Assembly (NCBI RefSeq): GCF_900217795.1
Contig: NZ_OBMQ01000006.1
Coordinates: 124,001 to 188,000, forward strand
Origin: Ureibacillus xyleni
GTDB taxonomy: Bacteria > Bacillota > Bacilli > Bacillales_A > Planococcaceae
Reading direction: 5' to 3'
DNA: 64,000 nt
Positions 34,669 through 44,948 of the stretch are shown piece by piece. The notes beneath the pieces were generated by a model. The model worked only from the letters and a program-made list of their open reading frames with translations, was not told the DNA's origin and ran no database searches. A program made the translations under genes and the position numbers. Position 1 is the first letter of the stretch, and each line of letters opens with the position of its first letter.

Positions 34669-35745
34669 ATGCTAACGAATGAACTAACAAAACTATTAAA
34701 CATTAAATATCCAATTATACAAGCTCCAATGGCTGGCGGAACCACTACGTCAAAGTTAGTCGCGGAGGTTTCAAATGCTGGCGGTTTAGGAATGATTGGT
34801 GCAGGTTATATGACACCTTTCCAAATGCGTGAACAAATTCAAGAAATAAAAAAGTTAACAGCAAATGCATTTGGGATAAATTTATTTGTTCCGAACGAAT
34901 TTACTGTTATTGAGGATGAAATACAATCAACAAACCAAATAATGAATCAAATTCGTGATGAATTAGATTTACCTAGAAAAGACAAAATGGAAGTTCCACA
35001 CTTTCATATGGTCTACCAAACGTTTATGGAACAGATTAAAGTGATAATTGAAGAACGAGTTCCGATATGTTCTTTTACATTTGGTATTCCTGCTGATGAT
35101 GTAGTTGCAGAATTAAAGAAACATAATATTATCTTAATGGGAACAGCAACTACTGCTAGAGAAGCAATCGCAAACGAAAAAGCAGGTATGGATATCGTGG
35201 TGGTTCAAGGCAGTGAAGCAGGGGGGCACCGTGGTAACTTTATTGATGAAAATCAGGAAAGTTTAATTGGTTTAATGTCACTTATCCCACAAGCTGTAGA
35301 CAGTGTATCTATTCCAGTTATTGCTGCTGGTGGAATTATGGATGGAAGAGGATTAATGGCTTCGATTTGTTTAGGAGCAAAAGGCGTACAAATGGGGACA
35401 GCTTTCTTAACTTGTATAGAAAGCGGGGCACATCAAGTCCATAAAGAAGCCATTCTTAACGTTGACGGGGATCTTACTGTATTAACGCGTTCATTTTCTG
35501 GTAAATGGGCAAGGGGGATAATCAATAAATTTATTCAAGAAATGCGGGAATTCGAGGAGAACGTACCAAGTTTTCCTGTTCAAAATGCTCTCACTCAAGA
35601 TATTCGAAAAAAATCTGGGGAACAAAACAATCCAGAGTTTATGTCACTTTGGGCTGGTCAAAGTGCAGCATTGGCGAAAGAACAAACCGTTGAAACATTA
35701 ATTCAAAATATAATTGCAGAAGCTAATAGTTTAAAATTTAACTAA
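34669..35745 (+). CDS. Nitronate monooxygenase
   Basis: FMN-dependent enzyme of the nitronate monooxygenase/2-nitropropane dioxygenase family, oxidising nitronates to carbonyls and nitrite. 358 residues with the family start YPIIQAPMAGGTTTSKL (about 14-30), the GMIGAGYM segment (about 42), the catalytic-His region in VVQGSEAGGHRGNF (about 179-192), and the FMN phosphate-binding PVIAAGGIMDGRG (about 215-227) with GAKGVQMGTAFL (about 235-246). TAGGAGTG precedes ATG 34669. A bidirectional terminator follows. Confidence 0.9.
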   Translation: MLTNELTKLLNIKYPIIQAPMAGGTTTSKLVAEVSNAGGLGMIGAGYMTPFQMREQIQEIKKLTANAFGINLFVPNEFTVIEDEIQSTNQIMNQIRDELDLPRKDKMEVPHFHMVYQTFMEQIKVIIEERVPICSFTFGIPADDVVAELKKHNIILMGTATTAREAIANEKAGMDIVVVQGSEAGGHRGNFIDENQESLIGLMSLIPQAVDSVSIPVIAAGGIMDGRGLMASICLGAKGVQMGTAFLTCIESGAHQVHKEAILNVDGDLTVLTRSFSGKWARGIINKFIQEMREFEENVPSFPVQNALTQDIRKKSGEQNNPEFMSLWAGQSAALAKEQTVETLIQNIIAEANSLKFN

Positions 35746-35758
35746 GCAATCCAAAAAT

Positions 35759-35796
35759 AAAAAGTCGACTCCTACTGTAGGAATTCGACTTTTTTG
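35759..35796. terminator. Bidirectional terminator between convergent genes
   Basis: AAAAAGTCGACT and AATTCGACTTTTTT arms, with CCTAC/GTAGG continuing the stem, give a hairpin with A-tract and T-tract on either side, suitable for both the monooxygenase and the convergent DUF420 gene. Confidence 0.85.
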
Positions 35797-35797
35797 T

Positions 35798-36346
35798 TTA
35801 ATAGTATGGTGAAATTAATAAGTAAACTAATACGCCAGTTAAACTAACATACAACCAAAGTGGCATAGTCCAACGTGCAATTTTTTTGTGCTTTTCGACG
35901 TTCATATTTAACCCTCGACCAAGTGTAATTAGCGCAAGTGGCACAATTACCGCAGCTAAGAAAATGTGTGTAATAAGGATAAAGTAATAAATGTACTTCA
36001 GCATACCTTCTCCGCCATAGCTAGTAGACTCAGCAAGAGAGTGATACGTTAAATACGAAACGCAGAAAATAAATGTTGATACAAATGCTGCAATGATGAA
36101 ATTGCGGTGAAGTTTAATGTTTTTCTTTTTAATCATAAACAAAGCAATTAACAAAAAGACAAAGGTAAAGCTATTCAAGATAGCATTTAACAGCGGAAAT
36201 ACCGTTAATTCAATGCCGCCGATTGTGTTATCTGGACTCTTTGGTATAAAATACGTTGCAAAAATAACTCCTACAATCACAATGGATAATATCCAAATTA
36301 GCGGATTATAATTGCGTTGTTTAGTATTGTTGATGTTACTACTCAT
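35798..36346 (-). CDS. ctaM: DUF420 membrane protein (CtaM/YozB-like)
   Basis: A 182-residue protein with five hydrophobic segments (about 15-34, 45-67, 79-98, 118-142 and 155-178), matching the DUF420 family. Members called CtaM/YozB are needed for assembly of aa3-type cytochrome oxidase in Gram-positive bacteria. Conserved His residues occur in YLTYHSLAE (about 94), FILITHIFLAAV (about 121) and LHRNF (about 77). ATG 36346 follows TAGGAGTGG; a longer in-frame version lies before that site. The heme O synthase gene ctaB is also in the window (49091) but not adjacent. Confidence 0.82.
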   Translation of the reverse strand: MSSNINNTKQRNYNPLIWILSIVIVGVIFATYFIPKSPDNTIGGIELTVFPLLNAILNSFTFVFLLIALFMIKKKNIKLHRNFIIAAFVSTFIFCVSYLTYHSLAESTSYGGEGMLKYIYYFILITHIFLAAVIVPLALITLGRGLNMNVEKHKKIARWTMPLWLYVSLTGVLVYLLISPYY

Positions 36347-36481
36347 ACGTTTTCCACTCCTAATTAAGATGCCTTTCAATTAGCATAAAAAAATTATCTT
36401 CAAAGAGCAATATAAAAGGGTTCGATTTCCTTTGAAAATGGAAAATGTCATCCTTTCGACAAACTTTGCATTCACTAAAAC

Positions 36482-36512
36482 AGGGGCATCATGAACTGTT
36501 CATGATGCCCCT
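36482..36512 (-). terminator. Intrinsic terminator after the chemoreceptor gene
   Basis: AGGGGCATCATGA and TCATGATGCCCCT form a perfect 13-bp stem with a 5-base loop. On the minus strand GTTTTAG follows. Confidence 0.85.
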
Positions 36513-36529
36513 AAAATTTTGTTCTACCT

Positions 36530-38218
36530 CTAGATTTTAAACGTACTTACTAATGATTGTAAGTTTTCAGATAGGGCAGATAACGATTGTGCACTTGCGG
36601 AAATTTGCTCCATAGTGGCAACTTGTTCTTCTATTGCTGCGCTAGATTCATTCGAATTATCCGCAGCCTGTTTAGCAACTACCTGTAACTCCTCAATTGA
36701 TTGTAAGATTCCTTGAGCAACTGAGTTGATTTGTTCTGTTGCAGATGCCACAATTTGTACTTTCCCACTGACATTTGTTGTAGCCTCTTTAATTTGATTA
36801 AATGCATTGCGTGTCTCGTTTGAAGACTCTAAGTTTAATTGTACAATTTCATTACCTTTTTCAATCGCAGTAATTGCTTCAGCCGTACCATTCTGAATGC
36901 TATGAATCATCGTATTAATTTGACCTGCAGAAATTTTTGATTGCTCGGCAAGATGACGTACTTCATCAGCCACAACGGCAAATCCTTTTCCTGCTTCTCC
37001 TGCTCTTGCAGCTTCGATTGTAGCATTGAGGGCAAGGAGATTTGTCTGATCGGCAATACCGTTAATGATTGTTGTAATATTACTAATTTCATTGGATTGT
37101 TGACTTAATGATTTAATTATTTCAGAAAGTTGAGCAATAGACAGGTTAAGTTCATTCATCTGCTTAGTAGATGTATCAACAGTTACTGAACCTTCTTGTA
37201 CAAAAATAGAAGCGTTTTGGGTTGCTTCTAACATTTCTTTACTACTACTTGATATTTCCTTAACCCCGTTAGACATATCCGAAATTGAAGCTGTTACATT
37301 ATTAATTACAGCTAGTTGCGTTTCACTACCAGTTGCACTATCTTGAGCTATTTCAGCCATCATTTGTGCAGCTGCAGAACTTTCTTGTGAACTTGCGGAT
37401 AACTCTTGAGATTGGCTAGCAACATCAAGTGCTGAGTTATTTACCTTTGTAACTAAATTTCGTAAGTCATCCACCATTTCATTTAGATATTGAACCATTG
37501 AACCAATTTCATCGCGATTTTTGATTGTTATTTTTTCAATAGTCAAATCACCAGAGGAAACATCTTTTAAAGACTTGCTAACTAAATCAATTGGCTGAGA
37601 AACAGAACGAGCTATAACGAACGCAATGATTCCACCTAGAAGAATAGAAACGATAATTAGTACGAGGATTGTAAGATTCATAGCTTTAGTTGTAGCTTCT
37701 AATTCTTCTCTTGATTTGTCCATTAGTTCGTATTGAATTGTACTTATTTCATTCGCTAAATCATTTATTGTTACTGAATATGATTTAGCGTCTACAGCTA
37801 TTTCTAATGCCTTTTCGTGATTGCCATTTCTCTCTGCTTCTATACTTTGGTATGCAATTTGGTCGTAGGATAAAACTGCTTCTTCTAACTGGTTTAGAAG
37901 TTTAATAACTTTTGGAATAATGATTATCTTCTTTAGCTCATCTAAATAGCCATGAACATTTTGTTGGGCTTTATCAAAGTCTTCTATACTTTCTTCCGTA
38001 CCATAAACAAAGTACCCTCGAATACCTAAAGACTGTTCAAGATGACTAGTTGTTAATTCTTTTAACAGTGTTACTTTATGTATCCGATCATCAATGAGAA
38101 ATGTATATTCCTCGTTCATATTTTTTATAATGCTTTTTGATAAAATGCCGATAATAAGTAACAAAACTAAAATACTACTAAAACCTAATAACAGCTTCTT
38201 TCTAATTGTAAAACGCAT
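36530..38218 (-). CDS. Methyl-accepting chemotaxis protein
   Basis: A 562-residue membrane chemoreceptor. Membrane helix 1 (about 8-28) and helix 2 (about 180-203) enclose an extracytoplasmic four-helix-bundle sensor (about 29-179). A HAMP domain follows (about 203-256), then the long cytoplasmic coiled coil with the conserved hairpin tip [34 protein letters not shown], which contacts CheA and CheW. The ligand is unknown. GGGGGAT lies somewhat far (about 12 bases) before ATG 38218. No che genes are adjacent, but a CheY/CheX-like pair lies at 58333-59629. Confidence 0.93.
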   Translation of the reverse strand: MRFTIRKKLLLGFSSILVLLLIIGILSKSIIKNMNEEYTFLIDDRIHKVTLLKELTTSHLEQSLGIRGYFVYGTEESIEDFDKAQQNVHGYLDELKKIIIIPKVIKLLNQLEEAVLSYDQIAYQSIEAERNGNHEKALEIAVDAKSYSVTINDLANEISTIQYELMDKSREELEATTKAMNLTILVLIIVSILLGGIIAFVIARSVSQPIDLVSKSLKDVSSGDLTIEKITIKNRDEIGSMVQYLNEMVDDLRNLVTKVNNSALDVASQSQELSASSQESSAAAQMMAEIAQDSATGSETQLAVINNVTASISDMSNGVKEISSSSKEMLEATQNASIFVQEGSVTVDTSTKQMNELNLSIAQLSEIIKSLSQQSNEISNITTIINGIADQTNLLALNATIEAARAGEAGKGFAVVADEVRHLAEQSKISAGQINTMIHSIQNGTAEAITAIEKGNEIVQLNLESSNETRNAFNQIKEATTNVSGKVQIVASATEQINSVAQGILQSIEELQVVAKQAADNSNESSAAIEEQVATMEQISASAQSLSALSENLQSLVSTFKI

Positions 38219-38450
38219 AAAACGTTATATCCCCCTTGTATGATGTTACTTAATATTATCTATAGTATTTTGCTATTTTAATATATAAATTGACTAATTG
38301 AAACAAAAAATTACTGTAGTTCAAATTTTTATTTAGTAATCAACTATTTTGTAATATTATGGGGTCATTTGGTATACTTGTAATTAATTGTATAAATTAG
38401 TTTTAAAGATATTTCGAAATAATATTATTGCTGTAAAAAGAGGTGACAGG

Positions 38451-39347
38451 ATGAAAATTGTTATTGCAGGGGGTTCTGGCTTTATTGGGGGGAAGTTAGT
38501 AGATTTACTTGTCAAGAACGGTCATGAAGTAATTATTTTAACTAGGAGTAAAAAGACACCTAGTAAAAATGTTTCTTATATACTTTGGCTTCAAGAAGGT
38601 GCTGTACCTGAAAATGAGCTTCATAAAGTAGATGCCTTCATTAATTTAGCCGGTGTATCTATTAACGATGGAAGGTGGACGCCTAAACATCAGCAACAGA
38701 TTTATAACAGTCGAATGACAGCTACAGATGAGTTAGTACGAATAATTAGCGCCATGGAAGTAAAACCTTCTGTGCTTATTAATGCGAGTGCTATTGGAAT
38801 TTATCCTGCATCTTACAACACAGTTTTTACAGAAAAATCTGCTGAAATTGCTTCAGACTTTTTAGCTCAAACAGTAAAAGATTGGGAGTTAAAAGCGAAT
38901 CATGTAACGCAATTTGGAGTACGTACGGTCTTTACGAGATTTGGTGTTGTTCTTGGTCGTGAGGGTGGTGCACTACCTCTTATGGCATTACCTTATAAGT
39001 TGTTTGTAGGTGGTAAAGTAGGGGGAGGGAAGCAGTGGGTCTCATGGGTTCATGTTGAAGATGTGGTGAGGGCAATTTACTTTGCACTTCAAAATGATCA
39101 GCTTCAAGGTCCAGTGAATGTGACAGCACCAACTCCTGTTACAATGGAAGAGTTCGGAAAGATGATTGGTTCCGTATTAAAACGTCCACACTGGTTACCA
39201 GTACCATCTTTTGCAATGAAATTGGCACTAGGCAGGAAAAGTAAACTTGTATTAGAGGGGCAACATGTTTTGCCTAAGGTTTTAATGGCAAATGAATTCA
39301 TTTTTAATTTTCCCGAATTAAAATTAGCATTGGAAGACTTATTATAA
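38451..39347 (+). CDS. TIGR01777-type NAD-dependent epimerase/oxidoreductase
   Basis: A 298-residue extended short-chain dehydrogenase-like protein (SDR39U1 group). The NAD(P)-binding GGSGFIGGKLVDLL (about 7-20) opens the Rossmann fold, and VDAFINLAGVSINDGRWT (about 60-77) and LINASAIGIYP (about 107-117) are typical of TIGR01777 proteins; the usual catalytic Tyr lies in GIYPA. The C-terminal part has PTPVTMEEFGKMIGSVLKRPHWLPVPSFAMKLALG. ATG 38451 follows GAGGTGACAGG. Physiological function is unknown. Confidence 0.87.
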   Translation: MKIVIAGGSGFIGGKLVDLLVKNGHEVIILTRSKKTPSKNVSYILWLQEGAVPENELHKVDAFINLAGVSINDGRWTPKHQQQIYNSRMTATDELVRIISAMEVKPSVLINASAIGIYPASYNTVFTEKSAEIASDFLAQTVKDWELKANHVTQFGVRTVFTRFGVVLGREGGALPLMALPYKLFVGGKVGGGKQWVSWVHVEDVVRAIYFALQNDQLQGPVNVTAPTPVTMEEFGKMIGSVLKRPHWLPVPSFAMKLALGRKSKLVLEGQHVLPKVLMANEFIFNFPELKLALEDLL

Positions 39348-39492
39348 GGCGGGTGATGTCGATGTGATAGTGTGAAAAAATTTTTACATTTTTATACTTA
39401 TGGTTTTTCAAATAAGATAGATACTTTTATAATAATATTTGTAGCAAAAAATTTTTGTATACATATATTCTAGGTTGAAACGAGGAAGCTTA

Positions 39493-40362
39493 ATGGGAAG
39501 CACAAAACAAAAACCCAATGTAGTTAAGATTATATCAAAGACTATATTGATTATTCTTGGAGGATTTATCGCAGCGTATGGTTTAGAGGCGGTACTCATT
39601 CCAAATAACGTATCGGATGGAGGAGTAACAGGTTTAAGTATCGTTGGCTCACAGCTTTTTGGTTTACCATTAGGAATCCTAATTGCAATTCTTAACATTC
39701 CATTTATATGGTTAGGTTATAAGCAAATCGGAAAAAGCTTTGCCATTTATTCGGTTTTAGGAATTGCTTCATTAGCGGTAGGAACATCATTAATGCATCA
39801 TATCCCAACGATTATTCATGGTGACACATTATTAGTAACCGTTGTTGGGGGGATTATCATCGGTTTCGGAATGGGTCTAGCACTACGTAATGGTGGGGCA
39901 CTAGACGGAATCGACATGTTAGCCGTACTACTTTCGAAAAAATTACCTTTTGGGACAAGTGATTTAATTTTATTTTTAAATTTATTTGTTTTCATCGTCG
40001 TATCTACAGTATTTGGTCTTCAAGGCGCTATTTTATCAGGGATTGCTTACTTTATTGCGTCAAAAGTCATTCATATTGTAGAAGAAGGTTTAAGTGGTTC
40101 TAAAACCTTTAAAATTATTACGTCCCAACCGGAAGAAATGGTCGAAACCATTCGAGATCGTTTAGGAAGAAGTGCGACATATAATATTGTTCGTGGTGCA
40201 TATTCAAATGAAGAGTTCAGAGAAATAACATGTGTTATTAACCGTTTGGAAGAAAGTAAAATGAAGGAAATTATTCATGAGCTTGACCCAGGTGCTTTTG
40301 TTACTGTTTATGACGTAGCAGAGGTTAAAGGTGGTAACTTCAAAAAGAAAGATATTCATTAA
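39493..40362 (+). CDS. YitT-family membrane protein
   Basis: A 289-residue protein with the YitT (DUF161) membrane region, five or six helices between about 15 and 190 (AAYGLEAVLIPNNVSDGGVTGLSI; GFGMGLALRNGGALDGIDMLAVLLSKK), followed by a soluble C-terminal DUF2179 domain (about 205-275: SKTFKIITSQPEEMVETIRDRLGRSATYN...). The function of the family is not known. ACGAGGA stands six bases before ATG 39493; an in-frame upstream TTG lies before that site. A terminator follows. Confidence 0.9.
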   Translation: MGSTKQKPNVVKIISKTILIILGGFIAAYGLEAVLIPNNVSDGGVTGLSIVGSQLFGLPLGILIAILNIPFIWLGYKQIGKSFAIYSVLGIASLAVGTSLMHHIPTIIHGDTLLVTVVGGIIIGFGMGLALRNGGALDGIDMLAVLLSKKLPFGTSDLILFLNLFVFIVVSTVFGLQGAILSGIAYFIASKVIHIVEEGLSGSKTFKIITSQPEEMVETIRDRLGRSATYNIVRGAYSNEEFREITCVINRLEESKMKEIIHELDPGAFVTVYDVAEVKGGNFKKKDIH

Positions 40363-40370
40363 CTGAGACA

Positions 40371-40403
40371 AAAACTAGTGATCACTCCTCACTAGTTTTT
40401 TCT
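40371..40403 (+). terminator. Intrinsic terminator after the YitT-family gene
   Basis: AAAACTAGTG (40371-40380) and CACTAGTTTT (40390-40399) form a perfect 10-bp stem with a 9-base loop and a T-rich tail. Confidence 0.85.
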
Positions 40404-40429
40404 TATAACTATGGAAAAATGGTGATTAT

Positions 40430-41170
40430 ATGTTTTTAAAAAGAGTTGAATTGCAACGAGAACAAATTCCAAATTATAATGAGTTTCCTTTTTCGATTCC
40501 GTCAATCAGAAATTTAGAGCGAATCGAGCTAGAAAACAATATTACTTTTTTCGTTGGTGAGAATGGGTCTGGAAAATCAACATTATTAGAAGCAATTGCA
40601 GAAATGTGCGGCTTTAATACAGCGGGTGGGGGAAGAAATAATACATACCAAGTCCACCGAGCAGAATCAGCACTTGGTCAATATATTCGCCTTTCTTGGT
40701 GGCCAAAAGTTACAAATGGATTTTTTCTTCGTGCAGAGTCCTTTTATAATTTTGCAACTCATATTGACGAAATGTGGGAGGAAGATAAAGTCAATGCATA
40801 CAAAGCTTATGGAGGAAACTCATTACATGAACAATCTCATGGTGAATCCTTTTTTTCACTTTTCTTAAACCGATTTAAAGGTGGGGCAATTTACTTGTTG
40901 GACGAACCCGAAGCAGCATTATCTCCCCAAAAGCAATTGTCATTTTTAAAAATCATGCACGACCTTGCATCTAAAGGAAACTGCCAATTTATTATTGCCA
41001 CCCATTCACCAATTCTATTAGGTTATCCAAATGCAACAATACTTAGCTTTGATGATGGCGTAATAAAAGAAATAGACTATGAAAAAACAGATCATTACCA
41101 AATTACACGCTATTTTTTAGAAAACCGGGAAAAATTCTTGCGAGATTTATTGGAGGATGAGGAGGAGTAA
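40430..41170 (+). CDS. AAA ATPase of the ABC/RecF-like predicted ATPase group
   Basis: A 246-residue soluble ATPase. Walker A is FVGENGSGKSTLLEAIAE (about 41-58), a signature-like SHGESFFSLF is near 140, Walker B is AIYLLDEPEAALSP (about 155-168), and the switch His lies in FIIATHSPILL (about 190-200). This layout is shared by SMC/RecF-type and orphan ABC ATPases such as PF13304; no coiled coil or membrane part is seen. TGGTGATTAT precedes the ATG. It is separated from the tag gene by three bases, so both form an operon; the physiological link to DNA repair is inference. Confidence 0.8.
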   Translation: MFLKRVELQREQIPNYNEFPFSIPSIRNLERIELENNITFFVGENGSGKSTLLEAIAEMCGFNTAGGGRNNTYQVHRAESALGQYIRLSWWPKVTNGFFLRAESFYNFATHIDEMWEEDKVNAYKAYGGNSLHEQSHGESFFSLFLNRFKGGAIYLLDEPEAALSPQKQLSFLKIMHDLASKGNCQFIIATHSPILLGYPNATILSFDDGVIKEIDYEKTDHYQITRYFLENREKFLRDLLEDEEE

Positions 41171-41173
41171 CAA

Positions 41174-41743
41174 GTGACAAACCGTTGTGCGTGGGTAACA
41201 AAAGAGCAAGCTTATATCGATTATCACGACAAGGAATGGGGAGTTCCTGTATATGACGATCGACATCTTTTCGAAATGCTATGTCTAGAAGGGGCTCAAG
41301 CTGGTCTTAGCTGGTGGACAATTTTGCAAAAAAGAGAAAATTACCGGAAAGCATTTGATAATTTTGATGCGCAAAAAATTGTTTGTTATACAGATGAAAA
41401 ACTTGAAGCATTAAGAGAAAATCCAGGAATTGTTCGTAACCGTTTAAAAATTCAAAGTGTCGTGACCAATGCGAAAGCTTTTTTAAAAATCCAAAAGGAA
41501 TACGGTACATTTTCTAACTACATATGGGGGTTTGTTGACCATGCACCAATCACGAACCATTGGGCAACAATAGAGGAAGTACCAACTACTACTGAAATCA
41601 GTGACATAATGAGTAAACGATTGAAAAAAGATGGCTTTAAGTTTGTTGGTAGTACGATTTGTTATTCTTATATGCAGGCTGTAGGAATGGTAAATGACCA
41701 CACATTAGATTGCTTTTGCCATCCAACAAATAAGAGTGATTAA
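41174..41743 (+). CDS. tag: DNA-3-methyladenine glycosylase I
   Basis: Excises 3-methyladenine from alkylated DNA. The family opening CAWVTKEQAYIDYHDKEWGVP is present, with the zinc ligands Cys5 and His17 and, at the C-terminus, HTLDCFCHP (His and Cys, about 175-183). Conserved MLCLEGAQAGLSWWTIL (about 35-51) contains the base-recognition Glu and Trp residues. 189 residues is normal. The start is a GTG with GGAGGAG six bases upstream, three bases after the ATPase gene. Confidence 0.95.
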   Translation: MTNRCAWVTKEQAYIDYHDKEWGVPVYDDRHLFEMLCLEGAQAGLSWWTILQKRENYRKAFDNFDAQKIVCYTDEKLEALRENPGIVRNRLKIQSVVTNAKAFLKIQKEYGTFSNYIWGFVDHAPITNHWATIEEVPTTTEISDIMSKRLKKDGFKFVGSTICYSYMQAVGMVNDHTLDCFCHPTNKSD

Positions 41744-41803
41744 TAAATGTTTGAAATCTTCCTTATAATTATATAACTGCATGACATAAGGAAGGGGAAA
41801 AAC

Positions 41804-42247
41804 TTGAAGCGATTCCCGATTTTATTATTGTTAGTTTTATTCTTTATTACGGGGTGTTCTGCGGATGAAAAAGGCCAGGTTAAATTCAAGCAGGAGAAAG
41901 TTAAAATAGAATTAACACAGCAATATAAAAATGATTACTTCATAGGGTATGCAATTAATGTGACAAACAATTCCTCTGTTACGATTTCACATCTTAATAT
42001 GTATGTTAATCTTCCAATACGGACAAAAGATGGGACAAAGGAAAATAGCTTTGTATTAGTCGGGGTGCCAAACAAGGAAGACACAAAATTAAAAAACGGG
42101 GAAAAGTTAGAGTTTACTTTTGAAGGTTTTTTAGAGGTATTAAATCAAGAAAAATTAGATTTGAAAAACCCAGTAGTTAAGTTAACAGGATCTGTTGAAG
42201 AAGAGCAATTTGAAATTACTAAAAAGTTAAAGACGAAAAAGAAATAG
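41804..42247 (+). CDS. Hypothetical lipoprotein
   Basis: A 147-residue secreted protein with lipoprotein signal MKRFPILLLLVLFFITGC (lipobox ITGC, Cys18). The mature part is a predicted beta-rich domain (KIELTQQYKNDYFIGYAINVTNNSS...), reminiscent of extracellular Ig-like or DUF4352-like domains, but I do not assign it. The start is a TTG at 41804 with AAGGGG upstream. It ends in a terminator. Confidence 0.7.
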   Translation: MKRFPILLLLVLFFITGCSADEKGQVKFKQEKVKIELTQQYKNDYFIGYAINVTNNSSVTISHLNMYVNLPIRTKDGTKENSFVLVGVPNKEDTKLKNGEKLEFTFEGFLEVLNQEKLDLKNPVVKLTGSVEEEQFEITKKLKTKKK

Positions 42248-42260
42248 TCTCCACTAATCA

Positions 42261-42295
42261 GGCATTCAGAGTTTACACTTTGAATGTCTTTTCCT
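42261..42295 (+). terminator. Intrinsic terminator after the lipoprotein gene
   Basis: GGCATTCA (42261-42268) pairs with TGAATGTC (42281-42288, one G-T pair), followed by a T-rich tract. Confidence 0.7.
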
Positions 42296-42556
42296 TTTTA
42301 CATAGGATTGTCAATCACATACTATGTTTCTTTAGTGAATACAAGTTTTGTACAAAAAAATGCAGATAAGACATAAAAATATACTAAATTATTCCTATAA
42401 ACGATATAGGTCTAAAGGGGAAAGGTGAATATTCTTTGTTTGTTCACAACTATATACCTATTATGTACTAATATTTTGGTAAAATGAAATATATTAGAGA
42501 AGTTGACACGAGAATGGACTGTGCTAAGTCTTTATTTCGCTAAGGAGTTAACAATC
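42296..42556. other. Gene-free stretch, leader of the PAS-GGDEF-EAL gene
   Basis: AT-rich sequence with no convincing gene. An AAAGGGGAAAG site at about 42414 precedes a GTG with only 20 codons, which I do not accept as a gene. AAGGAG just before 42557 is the ribosome site of the following gene. Confidence 0.5.
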
Positions 42557-44670
42557 ATGGAAAATATGAAACTAATGATTGATGAATCAAACATTGAAGA
42601 AATTAAAGATCAGTTAAAAAACTGTTAGATATAGAATATGCATTAGATAAGTCATCCATTATCGCCATTACTGACCCAAAAGGCACAATTAATTATGTAA
42701 ATGATTTATTTTGTGAATTATCCCAATATAGCCGAGATGAATTAATAGGTCAGAACCATCGAATTTTAAACTCTGGCTACCATTCTAAACAATTTTTTAA
42801 GGATATGTGGAAATGTATTGGGGGAGGGAAAATTTGGAGTGGTGAAATAAAAAACAAAAGAAAAGATGGAAACCTTTATTGGGTCCACGCTACGATTGTG
42901 CCATTCCTAAATGAAAAAGGTAAACCATATCAATATATATCGATACGAACGGATATAACAAAAGAAAAGGAATTAGAAGAACAAGTGATTCGCAGCAATG
43001 AAAAATACCGCCTCATTGCAGAAAATACAGTCAACTTGATTACGCTAATTGGTGAAAATGGAGCAATTGAATATGCTTCTCCTTCTTTTCAAAATGTTTT
43101 ACATTACGATATAAACGAATTGGAGCATGGGAACTTATTTGACCTCATTCATCACGATGATTTGCCTTTTTTACAAAAAGATTTAGAGTTCTTTTTAGAA
43201 AGAGGACAACAAGCCATAGATTGTGAATTTCGTTTACGTACAGTGAAAGGGAATTATATTTTTGTAGAAGCAGTTATTAGTAAAACAAAGCATACAGATG
43301 GTTCCTTTAAAGAATTTATTTTAGTTGTGATGAAGGATATTACGGGAAGAAAAGAAGTAGAAAAAAAGATTTTCCATTTAGCTTATCATGATGTTCTAAC
43401 GGATTTCCCAAATCGACGCGCATTTATGAGTCAACTTCGCAATGAAATTATCGAACGGAATAAATCTAAATATAAAATGTCTATTTTATTTATAGATTTA
43501 GATAATTTTAAATCTGTTAACGATCAATTAGGCCATGATGTAGGGGATGTCGTACTAAAGAAAGCAGCTGAAAATATCCAAAAGGCAATTCGTCCAATTG
43601 ATGTGGCAGGTCGTATGGGTGGCGATGAATTTATCGTCATGTTAAAAAAGGTGAAAGACGTAAAAGAAACCGAAGCAATTGTAAAACGAATATTAAGCAA
43701 CTTCAACCAAGCAATAAACGTTGAAGGTCAAGATTATTTTGTCACGTGCAGTATTGGCGTTGCAAATTATCCGGAACACGGCGATTCACCTGAAGAACTA
43801 ATTAAAAATGCAGACAATGCACTTTCCCATGTGAAAAGCGGTACGAAAAATGATTATTTAGTTTTCAATAAAACGATTGAAAGCCAATCAATTGAGCGCC
43901 GGCTTCTTGAGAGTGCGATGAGAACAGCCATTAAAGAAAACCAATTTTATTTAGAGTATCAGCCTAAATTAAATATTGATACAAATCAAATTATCGGGAT
44001 GGAAGCGCTCGTTCGATGGCATCACCCAGACTTAGGAACAATTTCACCAGGAAAATTTATCCCGCTTGCTGAAGAAACAGGATTAATTGTTCCTTTAGGA
44101 GAATGGATTTTAATTGAAAGCTGTAAACAAACAAAAAAATGGCACGATATGGGCTATTCCGATCTAACTGTTTCAGTGAATGTATCAGTGCGTCAGTTAG
44201 AAGATCCATTCTTTATCGATAAAGTAAAAAATACGTTAATGAAAACAAAGCTCAATCCGAAATGGTTAGAATTTGAAGTAACAGAAAGTATCCTTGCAGA
44301 TGTAAATAATATTGTTGGAATTTTGAGAGAAATTCGACAATTAGGTATTCAAATTTCATTAGATGACTTCGGAACAGGGTACAGCTCCCTAAGTTATATT
44401 AAAAACTTACCGATTGATATTTTGAAAGTAGATCAATCGTTTGTGAAGGATATCCATCAAAATGAAGAAAGTAGTGCAATAGTACAAGCAATCTTAAAAA
44501 TTGCAGATTCCATTGGGCTACAAGTAATTGCAGAAGGCATAGAATTACAAGAACATGTAATGAAGCTCTCCAATGACGGTTGTAGATTCGGACAAGGCTA
44601 TTATTTCAGCCGCCCATTAAAGGTAGAAGCCTTTGAGCAGTTTATGGAAAGTTTGCTTGTAACAATATAG
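42557..44670 (+). pseudogene. PAS-PAS-GGDEF-EAL c-di-GMP enzyme with an N-terminal frameshift
   Basis: The true start is probably ATG 42557, nine bases after AAGGAG. This frame stops at TAG 42626 after 23 codons, while a PAS domain (DKSSIIAITDPKGTINYVNDLF) opens at once in another frame. Adding one A to the A6 run at 42616-42621 joins them. Downstream the frame is intact to 44670: first PAS/PAC, second PAS, GGDEF with GRMGGDEFIVML (an intact diguanylate cyclase site), then EAL with GMEALVRWHHP, EVTES, DDFGTGYSS and AEGIE (an intact phosphodiesterase site). It is either inactivated, rescued by slippage, or a sequencing error. An internal start near 42805 would remove most of the first PAS. Confidence 0.75.
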
Positions 44671-44683
44671 TACTTCTATTTAA

Positions 44684-44724
44684 AAGGACGTTTAAGGGAG
44701 TCAGACTTAATCGTTCTTTTTTTG
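44684..44724 (+). terminator. Intrinsic terminator after the GGDEF-EAL gene
   Basis: AAGGACGTTTAAG pairs with CTTAATCGTTCTT (wobble and one mismatch) around a nine-base loop, followed by TTTTTTTG. Confidence 0.7.
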
Positions 44725-44948
44725 TTTTTTTAAGGGAATTGAATGTTGTTGATTGATGGTGACATTGGGTGGTGGAAGATGTGTTTTCTAACGCTAATGA
44801 ACGACAAAATAAAGTAGCAACACTTCCTTCATGATTAGCATAGTGATGACACATAAAACAAACGCTAAGTTTAATCTAAGGAATTTGTTCCATCCTAAGT
44901 TTAAAACAAATTGAGGATGTTAAACTATTGGTGTTTGGAGGAATTGAG

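Noticed and set aside
38219-38280. SigD-type (flagellar) promoter upstream of the chemoreceptor gene
   Set aside because: A TAAA is present, but the spacing to the nearest GATA-like box is wrong and the -10 match is poor.
42805-44670. GGDEF-EAL gene starting at ATG 42805
   Set aside because: This ATG lies in the middle of a PAS domain and has only a chance purine-rich upstream sequence. The PAS sequence continues upstream to the frameshift, and a good start exists at 42557.
44642-44854. Minus-strand ORF of 70 codons after the GGDEF-EAL gene
   Set aside because: It runs through the terminator hairpin of that gene and has no ribosome site or recognisable product.
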